NCBI GenBank assembly: GCA_959604475.1
Contig: CAUHBX010000064.1
Coordinates: 1-6,261 of the forward strand
From: an uncultured Eubacteriales bacterium
GTDB taxonomy: Bacteria > Bacillota > Clostridia > Lachnospirales > Anaerotignaceae
DNA: 6,261 bases
Direction: 5' to 3'
The notes beneath the pieces are model-generated. The model ran no database searches and had not been told where the DNA came from. It saw only the letters and a list, made by a program, of their open reading frames with translations. The position numbers and the translations under genes are program-made. This document shows, in pieces, positions 1 through 5,466 of this stretch. Positions within the stretch are counted from its first letter, which is position 1. Every line of letters begins with the position of its first letter.

Positions 1-475
1 TAAGGGCCCTGATAATTTCCGAGAAACCAAGTGTCGCAATGGCCAAATAGTCGCTTTTAAGTCGCAGTACAGGTATACCTATAAGCGCCGCCACAGCAGC
101 GGCAAAAATACCGCCGAGTATGAGGGCAACGGGGAATGGCAGCTGCAGATTGGCAATTGCGTCGCTGATACCGTTGATATAGTAAACATTTGGACGTACG
201 TCAACGGGTATTGTTAATATCGCTACAGTATATGCGCCTATAGCCATAAATCCTGCCTGCCCCAGCGAGAAAAGGCCTGTAAATCCGGTAAGCAGGTTCA
301 TTGATACGGCTACAACGGCGTATATAAGGCTTCTTTCGATTATTGATATAGCATAGTTGTGCTGTGCGCTGTTTTTTTCAAGGAAGAAAAGAACTGCGAT
401 AACAGCAAGCATAGCTATGATTGTCAAAATAAGATTTCTTCTTTTGTTTGGTGAAACTGTCTGTGTATTCTTCAT
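1..475 (-). CDS. livM: Branched-chain amino acid ABC transporter permease LivM (partial, C-terminus outside window)
   Basis: Inner-membrane permease subunit of a LIV/HAAT-type ABC importer, expected to pair with LivH to form the translocation path. 158 codons are visible; family members are usually about 300-400 residues, so roughly half is missing beyond base 1. Seen: a short charged N-terminus (MKNTQTVSPNKRR), a hydrophobic segment at residues 15-32, then the LivM hallmark at 60-83 (NLLTGFTGLFSLGQAGF followed by MAIGAYT), a hydrophobic stretch at 113-132, and the second conserved block at 133-158 (GIPVLRLKSDYLAIATLGF, then SEIIRAL). The ATG is chosen because it lies 10 bases after the livH stop with an AGGTGG ribosome binding site between. 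The short spacing implies co-transcription and translational coupling with livH. Substrate is inferred from the family only; close relatives carry other amino acids, amides or urea. Confidence 0.93.
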   Translation of the reverse strand, partial: MKNTQTVSPNKRRNLILTIIAMLAVIAVLFFLEKNSAQHNYAISIIERSLIYAVVAVSMNLLTGFTGLFSLGQAGFMAIGAYTVAILTIPVDVRPNVYYINGISDAIANLQLPFPVALILGGIFAAAVAALIGIPVLRLKSDYLAIATLGFSEIIRAL

Positions 476-480
476 AGCCG

Positions 481-487
481 CCACCTC
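481..487 (-). promoter_or_regulatory. livM ribosome binding site overlapping the livH stop codon
   Basis: On the minus strand the run GAGGTGG shares its first two bases with the livH stop TGA and sits 5 bases before the livM ATG. Ribosomes ending on livH would finish on top of the livM binding site, so translational coupling of the two permeases is likely. The coupling itself is inferred; the overlap is seen directly. Confidence 0.7.
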
Positions 488-1367
488 ACACCTTATCTGT
501 TGCTTTTTCACCGAATATACCTGTCGGTCTGAAAAGCAGCATTATAATAAGAACCAGGAATGTAAATGCGTCGCTGAATGTTGAATATCCTGCGGCTGTA
601 AGTATTGTTTCGCCTATGCCCAGTATAAATCCGCCGACAACGGCGCCGGGAATAGAGCCTATACCGCCAAGTACCGCAGCTACGAAGCACTTAAGTCCGG
701 GTAGCGCACCACTGAAGGGATAAACAGTCATACGGTCTGTAAAGTAAAGAATAGAGCCTATACCGGCAAGAAGAGAGCCGATAACGAACGTATAGCTGAT
801 AATACTGTTGATTTTAATACCCATGATTTGCGCGGTGTCATAATCCTTTGAAACCGCCCTCATGGCCATACCCATTTTTGTATGGTTAATAAGCTGTATA
901 AGTATAATTACAAGTACGATGGTTATAACCGGTGTGATGAAAGTTACAAGTGATGCGGAAACATCGCCGAACTGGTAGATTTTCTTGAGAATCGGAATTT
1001 CGGGATAGCCCTTTGGAAGGGCGGTAAAAAGGTATGTAGCAAGATTCTGAAGCAAATACGATACACCGATAGCAGAAATCATAATAGACATTCTCGGAGC
1101 GGAGCGCAGTGGCTTATAAGCAACTTTTTCTATAACAACGCCAAGCACAACAGTGCCGATTAGCGTTATAGGTATAGCGATATACCAAGGAAAGCTGGCC
1201 ATTGCGAATATCATAAAATATCCCGCCATCATAAAAATATCGCCGTGAGCAAAGTTAATAAGTCGCAGAATGCCGTATACCATAGTATACCCTATGGCAA
1301 TTAGTGCATAAGCACCGCCCAGAGAAATACCTGTCAGACAGTGCTGAATTATTGTGGATAAACTCAT
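486..1367 (-). CDS. livH: Branched-chain amino acid ABC transporter permease LivH
   Basis: Complete 293-residue inner-membrane permease, the usual length for LivH. Seen: the family signature INFAHGD at residues 37-43 after a hydrophobic first segment; the conserved EKVAYKPLR at 80-88; several further hydrophobic segments (about 63-79, 95-116, 140-160, 190-209, 228-252 and 266-280); the cytoplasmic coupling-loop-like motif GMAMRAVSKDYDTAQIMGI at 166-184, where the ATPase would dock; and the C-terminal GLKCFVAAVLGGIGS/IPGAVVGG block at 224-246. The ATG follows an AGGGGGC ribosome binding site with about 7 bases between. It is the second gene of the operon, after the binding-protein gene and an intergenic terminator, and is followed 10 bases later by livM. 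Family identity is clear; the exact amino acid substrate is not shown by the sequence. Confidence 0.96.
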   Translation of the reverse strand: MSLSTIIQHCLTGISLGGAYALIAIGYTMVYGILRLINFAHGDIFMMAGYFMIFAMASFPWYIAIPITLIGTVVLGVVIEKVAYKPLRSAPRMSIMISAIGVSYLLQNLATYLFTALPKGYPEIPILKKIYQFGDVSASLVTFITPVITIVLVIILIQLINHTKMGMAMRAVSKDYDTAQIMGIKINSIISYTFVIGSLLAGIGSILYFTDRMTVYPFSGALPGLKCFVAAVLGGIGSIPGAVVGGFILGIGETILTAAGYSTFSDAFTFLVLIIMLLFRPTGIFGEKATDKV

Positions 1368-1418
1368 AATAAAAGCCCCCTGTTAAGTTTATTCTCTGCG
1401 GAATTTATTTTTTAGCTT

Positions 1419-1452
1419 AAAAAATGAGTGGGGAGGAAATCCTTCCCCACTC
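1419..1452 (-). terminator. Intrinsic terminator between the binding-protein gene and livH
   Basis: On the minus strand an 11-pair hairpin (GAGTGGGGA, one bulged A, GG; loop ATTT; CC, TCCCCACTC) begins 20 bases after the stop of the binding-protein gene and is followed by A and then six T. It is GC-rich and well formed. Because livH and livM follow in the same direction with no evident promoter in the 105-base gap, it most likely acts as a leaky terminator that sets the binding protein above the permeases in amount; this is inferred. The plus-strand read-out lacks a comparable T run. Confidence 0.8.
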
Positions 1453-1472
1453 TTGTATTTCCAATTTATTGC

Positions 1473-2660
1473 TTAAAGCTCTGTAGTTGTCAAGAACTCG
1501 AATTTGCCGTCTTTTATTGTCTTGATGAAAGCAAGGCTCTTGTTTGCGTCTCCGTTTTCATCAAATGTTATATCTCCTGTAACGCCTGTAACCTTTACGT
1601 TAACAAGTGCTTCTTTTATTGCGGCGGGGTCAATTGAGTCAGCATCTTTAATTGCCTGAAGAAGTGTCAGGTAAGCATCGTAGCCAAGTGCTGAAACAGC
1701 AGGGATAATATCTGACTCGCCTATGCCTGTGAGATATTCTTTAAAGCCTGTAACAAAGGAAGCTGCCTCATCGTTTGCGGGAGCCGCTTCGTCAAAGAAT
1801 GTTGAAAGAACAACGCCCTCAGCGTCAGCGCCTGCGTTTTCAATAATTGTAGCGTTTTCCCATGTATCGCCTGCAGCGATTACAGATGTAATGCCCATTT
1901 CACGTGCCTGCTTGATAATAAGCGGAGCAGTTGTGATTGACGAAGGCGCAAAAATAACGTCAGGGTTTGTTGATTTAATGTTAGTAAGAATAGCCTTGAA
2001 GTCAGACTGGTTTGTCTGGAACTGCTGCTCTGTTGTAATTGTTCCGCCAAGGCTCTCAAAGGCTGTCTTGAAGTATGAGCCAAGACCTGAGGAATAGTCG
2101 TCGCCAAGCTGTGTGATTACAGCCGCTGTTGAATATCCGTTCTGGATAGCATAGTTAGCCATAACAGTACCCTGGAAAGGGTCGATAAAGCAAACACGGA
2201 AGTACCAATCGTTGCCGCTTGTTACCTGAGGATTTGTGCATGAGCATCCGATTGCGGGAATGCCTGCGTCAGCAAAAATATCGCCTGCTGCAATTGATAC
2301 GCCTGAGCCGTATGAGCCAAGGACGCCTACAACGCCTTCGGATACAAGCTTCTGAGCTGCTGTAACAGCCTCTGTTTTGTCTGATTTGTTGTCAACCTCT
2401 ACAAGCTGGATAGTATATTCTGTTCCTCCAACCTCTACTGTAGGGTACATCTGGTTGGCATAGCGGATACCGTAAACTTCCTGAAGCCCGCCGCCGCCGT
2501 TTTCACCTGTCTGTGGTTCAAAAACACCGATTTTGATTACATTGTCTCCTGAGGCCTGGTTATCTCCTCCAGAGCTTGAGTTGCTTGATGAGCTGCCGCA
2601 TCCGGCAAGGGCGCCTAATGTAAGGCACGCAGCCAAAGCAATTGATAAAGCTTTCTTCAT
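1473..2660 (-). CDS. Branched-chain amino acid ABC transporter substrate-binding lipoprotein (LivJ/LivK-like)
   Basis: A 395-residue extracellular ligand-binding protein of the periplasmic-binding-protein type I family (Peripla_BP_6, LivJ-like). Seen: a lipoprotein signal peptide with Lys-Lys at 2-3, a hydrophobic core at 4-17 and lipobox LAGC with the lipidated cysteine at 21; a Ser/Gly/Asn-rich tether at about 22-38; then two-lobe binding-protein sequence starting VIKIGVFEPQTG, with EGVVGVLGSYGSGVS (ligand-pocket region), AGIPAIGCSCTNPQV, DPFQGTVMA, the hinge-region QLGDDYSSGLG, and NPDVIFAPSS. Length is typical. The start has a strong GGGAGGAAG site 5 bases upstream and gives a well-shaped signal peptide. 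It heads the operon, with its own promoter upstream and a terminator downstream. In Gram-positives the protein would be anchored to the outer face of the membrane and feed LivH/LivM. Leucine/isoleucine/valine is the default substrate guess; other amino acids, amides or urea remain possible. Confidence 0.94.
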   Translation of the reverse strand: MKKALSIALAACLTLGALAGCGSSSSNSSSGGDNQASGDNVIKIGVFEPQTGENGGGGLQEVYGIRYANQMYPTVEVGGTEYTIQLVEVDNKSDKTEAVTAAQKLVSEGVVGVLGSYGSGVSIAAGDIFADAGIPAIGCSCTNPQVTSGNDWYFRVCFIDPFQGTVMANYAIQNGYSTAAVITQLGDDYSSGLGSYFKTAFESLGGTITTEQQFQTNQSDFKAILTNIKSTNPDVIFAPSSITTAPLIIKQAREMGITSVIAAGDTWENATIIENAGADAEGVVLSTFFDEAAPANDEAASFVTGFKEYLTGIGESDIIPAVSALGYDAYLTLLQAIKDADSIDPAAIKEALVNVKVTGVTGDITFDENGDANKSLAFIKTIKDGKFEFLTTTEL

Positions 2661-2730
2661 TTTTCTTCCTCCCTAATGTTAATATGCTGTCTGTGCATGA
2701 CGTACAATCGTCCGCGCGTTTGCAGCCTTT

Positions 2731-2759
2731 ATTATACATCTAAATTGAATAAAAAGCAA
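2731..2759 (-). promoter_or_regulatory. Sigma-A-type promoter of the liv operon
   Basis: Minus strand: TTGCTT (-35, 2754-2759), a 17-base spacer, and TATAAT (-10, 2731-2736), the latter a perfect consensus. The expected transcription start is near 2724, giving a leader of about 64 bases to the binding-protein ATG. No riboswitch or attenuator fold was seen in that leader. Confidence 0.75.
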
Positions 2760-2840
2760 TAGTTTAGGCACTTTAGCACATAAAACATGGCGCCGCGTCA
2801 ATGAATAAGAAGTTTTTTTAACGCAGAAATAACTGACGTC

Positions 2841-2881
2841 TTGAAAACGACTTGACGATGATGTTATATTATTCTTATTAT
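2841..2881 (+). promoter_or_regulatory. Candidate promoter(s) of the MBL-fold hydrolase gene
   Basis: Two staggered sigma-A-like pairs are visible: TTGAAA (2841-2846), 18 bases, TATATT (2865-2870); and TTGACG (2852-2857), 18 bases, TATTAT (2876-2881). Both point at the gene starting at 2906. The second would give a leader of under 20 bases, the first about 30. Which is used cannot be told from sequence. They lie back to back with the liv promoter about 100 bases away. Confidence 0.5.
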
Positions 2882-2905
2882 TACAGCTAAGGAAGTGTCA
2901 GTTTA

Positions 2906-3829
2906 ATGAAAAATTTTTATTGTGTTAAGGAAGATACATGGTGTATAGATACAGGGCGTACCCTTATGGGAGTTTATATGATTAATGACCGAGATATAGT
3001 AATGCTTGACAGCGGTACATCCTATGGAAATCATGAAACTAAAATATTGATGGACGTTGTTGACGGTGCAGATTTAAACGTTAAAGCCATAATAAATACC
3101 CATGGACATTTAGACCACATAGGAAATAATGATAAGCTTATAGAAAAGTGTGGTTCAAAGGTTTATATGTACGGGGCTGAGGCTTATATGTGCAGCGATA
3201 TGGACAGCCTTAGAATGCAGCATACCCTTGTTCCGTTTGATGATACAATACAAAAGGCCCTTAAGTGCATGCATAGCCCTGTCGATGTTTTCATTAAACC
3301 CGATGCCAAAGATGTTGATATATTTGGAAGAAAATTTGGAATTGTCCATACGCCGGGGCACAGCGCTTCACATATTTCAATTATTACACCGGATAATGTT
3401 GCCATGGTAGGGGATGCACTTATGACGGAAAATGAGATAGTTAAAACTAAAATACCATATGCATCAAATTTTGCAGTTGATTTTGCGTCAAAGAGAAGGC
3501 TTCTTGAGCTGGACTGTGACAAATATATTATTTCACACAGGGGCATAAGGGAAGAACTGGATTTTGAGGTTGCGGCAAATATAAATTATCTTAAAATGAG
3601 GGCTGAGGTTGTATTAAGCTATATTGAGGACGGAATGTGCTTTGACGACATAGCGGCGGCGGTAGTTACCTGCATGAATATAAAAATAAGCAACAGATAT
3701 TACTTCTTCGATATTCATGGAATGATAATGCCTTATGTTCAGTATCTGGAGGAGTGCGGGAAGGTCGAAACCTATTATGAAAAGGGATATATAAGGTACA
3801 GGGTTTGTGATATACACACAGAGGAATAA
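2906..3829 (+). CDS. Metallo-beta-lactamase-fold hydrolase with likely C-terminal winged-helix domain
   Basis: A 307-residue cytoplasmic protein (no signal peptide or membrane segment) of the MBL-fold hydrolase superfamily, glyoxalase II/LACTB2-like branch. Seen: strand motif VMLDSGTSYGNH at 32-43; metal-binding THGHLDHIGN with H66, H68, D70 and H71; HTPGHSASH with H152; GDAL with bridging D170; and SHRG with H211. The full two-metal set is present, so it should be an active hydrolase. Residues about 234-300 (helices, then EECGKVETYYEKGYIRYR) resemble the winged-helix tail of BLACT_WH-type members. There are ten cysteines, none in a zinc-finger spacing. The ATG has AAGGAAG 10 bases upstream. 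It stands alone, divergent from the liv operon and convergent with the tRNA, with a terminator 40 to 70 bases after its stop. Substrate is unknown; thioesters, lactones and phosphoesters are all possible in this superfamily. Confidence 0.9.
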   Translation: MKNFYCVKEDTWCIDTGRTLMGVYMINDRDIVMLDSGTSYGNHETKILMDVVDGADLNVKAIINTHGHLDHIGNNDKLIEKCGSKVYMYGAEAYMCSDMDSLRMQHTLVPFDDTIQKALKCMHSPVDVFIKPDAKDVDIFGRKFGIVHTPGHSASHISIITPDNVAMVGDALMTENEIVKTKIPYASNFAVDFASKRRLLELDCDKYIISHRGIREELDFEVAANINYLKMRAEVVLSYIEDGMCFDDIAAAVVTCMNIKISNRYYFFDIHGMIMPYVQYLEECGKVETYYEKGYIRYRVCDIHTEE

Positions 3830-3872
3830 GCCGATGAGAAAGTGTTTATAGATATGCTTTATCTATTATTCT

Positions 3873-3905
3873 AAAAAAGCACCTGCTTCGGCAGGTGCGG
3901 TTTTT
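3873..3905. terminator. Strong bidirectional intrinsic terminator
   Basis: A perfect 8-pair stem GCACCTGC / GCAGGTGC with the stable TTCG loop (3879-3898). On the plus strand it is followed by GG and five T, ending the MBL-fold gene; on the minus strand it is followed directly by six T, catching transcripts from the tRNA-Lys gene. The genes on either side converge here, which fits two-way use. Confidence 0.9.
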
Positions 3906-3909
3906 GCAC

Positions 3910-3957
3910 AAAAAAACAGCGAGACCCCACAACCTATACATTTGCAAAACCTCGCCG
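3910..3957 (-). terminator. Possible tRNA-proximal terminator
   Basis: On the minus strand, starting 6 bases after the tRNA 3' end, CGGCGAG pairs with CTCGCTG (7 pairs, one G-U) across a 27-base loop, and seven T follow. The long loop makes it weaker than the hairpin further on at 3873-3905, which would act as back-up. It could instead be part of the tRNA 3' trailer with no termination role. Confidence 0.4.
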
Positions 3958-3963
3958 TTACGA

Positions 3964-4036
3964 TACACCTTTGGGGGCTCGAACCCCAGACCCACTGATT
4001 AAGAGTCAGTTGCTCTACCAACTGAGCTAAAGGTGC
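3964..4036 (-). tRNA. tRNA-Lys (anticodon CTT)
   Basis: A complete 73-base cloverleaf on the minus strand: acceptor GCACCTT/AAGGTGT; D arm GCTC-AGTTGGTA-GAGC; anticodon arm ACTGA-CTCTTAA-TCAGT with anticodon CTT (reads AAG); variable loop GGGTC; T arm TGGGG-TTCGAGC-CCCCA; discriminator A73, as expected for bacterial tRNA-Lys. The first acceptor pair is G1-U72, a wobble instead of the usual G-C. CCA is not encoded (TCG follows), so the 3' end must be added by the CCA-adding enzyme, whose gene lies just upstream in the opposite direction. It has its own strong promoter and stands as a single tRNA. Confidence 0.95.
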
Positions 4037-4067
4037 TCAATATAATATTTTCTTGACTGCAAGAAAT

Positions 4068-4096
4068 ATAATAGCATGACACATTTTATATGTCAA
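4068..4096 (-). promoter_or_regulatory. Strong sigma-A promoter of the tRNA-Lys gene
   Basis: Minus strand: perfect TTGACA (-35, 4091-4096), a 17-base spacer, TATTAT (-10, 4068-4073). The predicted start near 4061 leaves a leader of about 24 bases before the mature tRNA 5' end. A 5-pair inverted repeat TCTTG/CAAGA (4051-4064) lies at the predicted start. Near-consensus elements fit a stable RNA gene. Confidence 0.82.
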
Positions 4097-4121
4097 TATT
4101 TTTTTAGAGAAAATTGCGTTT

Positions 4122-4150
4122 TTGTTAAAAAGACGTTATATTATTATAAA
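4122..4150 (+). promoter_or_regulatory. Candidate sigma-A promoter of cca
   Basis: TTGTTA (4122-4127), a 17-base spacer, TATAAA (4145-4150), about 43 bases before the cca ATG. An overlapping alternative, TTGCGT (4114-4119), 17 bases, TATATT (4137-4142), is also visible. The region is AT-rich, so chance matches are easy. Confidence 0.45.
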
Positions 4151-4182
4151 TAATGCTTTAATTTATGGAAAAATACTGTTTA

Positions 4183-4187
4183 GGGAG
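4183..4187 (+). promoter_or_regulatory. Ribosome binding site that fixes the cca start
   Basis: GGGAG lies 6 bases before the ATG at 4194. The reading frame stays open upstream to a TTG at 4122, but that start has no comparable binding site, would overlap the likely promoter, and would add 24 residues that do not resemble the family's N-terminus. Confidence 0.75.
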
Positions 4188-4193
4188 ATAAAT

Positions 4194-5399
4194 ATGAATT
4201 TTTTTATTGACAAAAAGGCTGAAAAAATTTTGTATACACTTAATGAAAACGGCTACGAGGCATACATTGTCGGCGGATGTGTCAGGGATATGATACTTGG
4301 CAGGACGCCGGGAGACTGGGATATAACAACGTCGGCAAAGCCGCAGGAGACAAAGGCGTGCTTCTCCCATACCTATGACACAGGCATAAAGCATGGAACT
4401 ATAACGGTTCTTATGGGTAAGGACAGCTATGAAACAACAACCTATCGTATAGAGGGAGAATATACTGACTGCCGCCACCCGGACGAGGTAATGTTTACAA
4501 GGGATATCCATGAGGACCTATTAAGGCGTGATTTTACAATAAACGCAATCGCATACCACCCAAAGGAGGGCTTTATTGACCCCTTTGGGGGAATTAAGGA
4601 CATAGAAAGCGGGATTATCAGAGGCGTGGGCTGCCCGGAGGAAAGGTTTAAAGAAGACGCACTAAGAATGCTGAGGGCGGTCAGGTTTGCCGCACAGCTT
4701 GGTTTTGTTATAGAAGACAAAACATGGAATGCGCTTAGGGATAACGCCTCCCTTATTACAAAAATAAGCGCTGAAAGGGTAAGGGAGGAGCTTCAGAAGC
4801 TTATAATGAGTGAAAGGCCGGAGAAAATTTCTTTTCTTGCCCAAAGCGGGCTCATGGACTATATATTCAAACCTTTGGGGGATATCTTAAAACAGAAGTT
4901 GGAGGACGTCTCAAGGGAGCTTTCGTCCTCGGAAAAAATCCCTGCACTCAGATGGGCTCTGTTTTTAAGCAGGCTTGGGGCAAAAGAAGCGGAAAAGCTG
5001 ATGAAAGGACTTAAATTTGACACTAAAACACTGCGTTTTGCGTGTTCGGTTATAAACGAAGCTGAAAAAGAGCCGCAGACAGCCCGGTATGAAATTAAAA
5101 AACTGGCTGAAAGACTGGGAGATGACACATACTCTCTGCTAATAAAGTTTTATATGGCACAAAACAGGGAAGGCGCGGACGAGGCATTAAAAATATATAA
5201 CGATATAAAGGAAAATAACGAGTGCATATATATGAAAGACCTTAAGATTAATGGAGCAGTGCTTAAGGAACTGGGAATAACGGATGGCAGGACTATAGGC
5301 AAGGCTCTTAAGAGCGCCTTGGACGCTGTTCACAGGGATAACGGCAATAACAATAAAGAGTATCTTGAAAAATTTGTCCTCAGCCGTTTCGCCTTGTGA
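4194..5399 (+). CDS. cca: CCA tRNA nucleotidyltransferase (class II)
   Basis: Adds or repairs the 3' CCA of tRNAs from CTP and ATP without a nucleic acid template, in the cytoplasm. 401 residues, matching Bacillus/Clostridium enzymes (about 400) that lack the HD phosphohydrolase domain of the E. coli type. Seen: motif A AYIVGGCVRDMILG with G27, G28, R31 and D32, then metal-binding D41 and D43 in GDWDITT; ETTTYRIEGEY at 80-90; motif B DLLRRDFTINAIAY at 108-121; the FGGIKDIESG turn at 131-140; motif D, the nucleotide-selecting EDALRMLRAVRFAAQLGF, at 154-171; and ISAERVREELQKL further on. The C-terminal half (about 210-401) is helical and poorly conserved, as normal for the tRNA-binding body and tail. 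The start is chosen by its ribosome binding site. It is divergent from a tRNA-Lys gene that needs CCA addition. A 67-base gap with no terminator separates it from the CotS-like gene, so read-through is possible. Confidence 0.96.
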   Translation: MNFFIDKKAEKILYTLNENGYEAYIVGGCVRDMILGRTPGDWDITTSAKPQETKACFSHTYDTGIKHGTITVLMGKDSYETTTYRIEGEYTDCRHPDEVMFTRDIHEDLLRRDFTINAIAYHPKEGFIDPFGGIKDIESGIIRGVGCPEERFKEDALRMLRAVRFAAQLGFVIEDKTWNALRDNASLITKISAERVREELQKLIMSERPEKISFLAQSGLMDYIFKPLGDILKQKLEDVSRELSSSEKIPALRWALFLSRLGAKEAEKLMKGLKFDTKTLRFACSVINEAEKEPQTARYEIKKLAERLGDDTYSLLIKFYMAQNREGADEALKIYNDIKENNECIYMKDLKINGAVLKELGITDGRTIGKALKSALDAVHRDNGNNNKEYLEKFVLSRFAL

Positions 5400-5419
5400 T
5401 AATAATTTACCCTTTGGCC

Positions 5420-5447
5420 ACATATTATTGTAAAACAGGCATATTGT
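5420..5447 (+). promoter_or_regulatory. Sigma-E-like (mother-cell sporulation) promoter candidate
   Basis: ACATATT (5420-5426), 13 bases, CATATTGT (5440-5447). This resembles the B. subtilis sigma-E pattern (about KMATATT, 13-15 bases, CATACAnT): ATATT and CATAnnnT match. The start would fall near 5454, leaving a very short leader that still contains the GGAGGG ribosome binding site at 5455-5460. Expected for a spore coat gene, but short AT-rich elements match by chance easily. Confidence 0.4.
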
Positions 5448-5466
5448 GTGAGTCGGAGGGATTTTT

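Noticed and set aside
357..584. A 75-codon plus-strand open frame over the livH/livM junction
   Set aside because: It is antisense to two clear permease genes and its hydrophobic, Cys-rich translation mirrors them; no ribosome binding site.
1408..1424. Inverted repeat of six T, AGCTT, six A between livH and the binding-protein gene
   Set aside because: A low-complexity A/T hairpin that overlaps the T run of the terminator; not enough for a separate feature.
1723..2097. A 124-codon plus-strand open frame
   Set aside because: It lies wholly antisense to the binding-protein gene, has no ribosome binding site, and its translation shows no family pattern; it reflects the codon bias of the real gene.
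2661..2724. Possible riboswitch or attenuator in the liv leader
   Set aside because: The leader is only about 64 bases, with no convincing hairpin, leader peptide or terminator before the binding-protein ATG.
3184..3546. A 120-codon minus-strand open frame
   Set aside because: It is antisense to the MBL-fold gene across its metal-binding core, without start signals or recognisable protein features.
3930..3970. Possible attachment site at the tRNA 3' end
   Set aside because: tRNA 3' ends are common integration sites, but there is no integrase, no repeated copy of the tRNA 3' end and no change in gene content next to it.
4103..4117. A CodY-box-like AT-rich 15-mer in the tRNA/cca control region
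   Set aside because: About four mismatches to AATTTTCnGAAAATT; such matches are common in AT-rich intergenic DNA, and neither gene is a typical CodY target.
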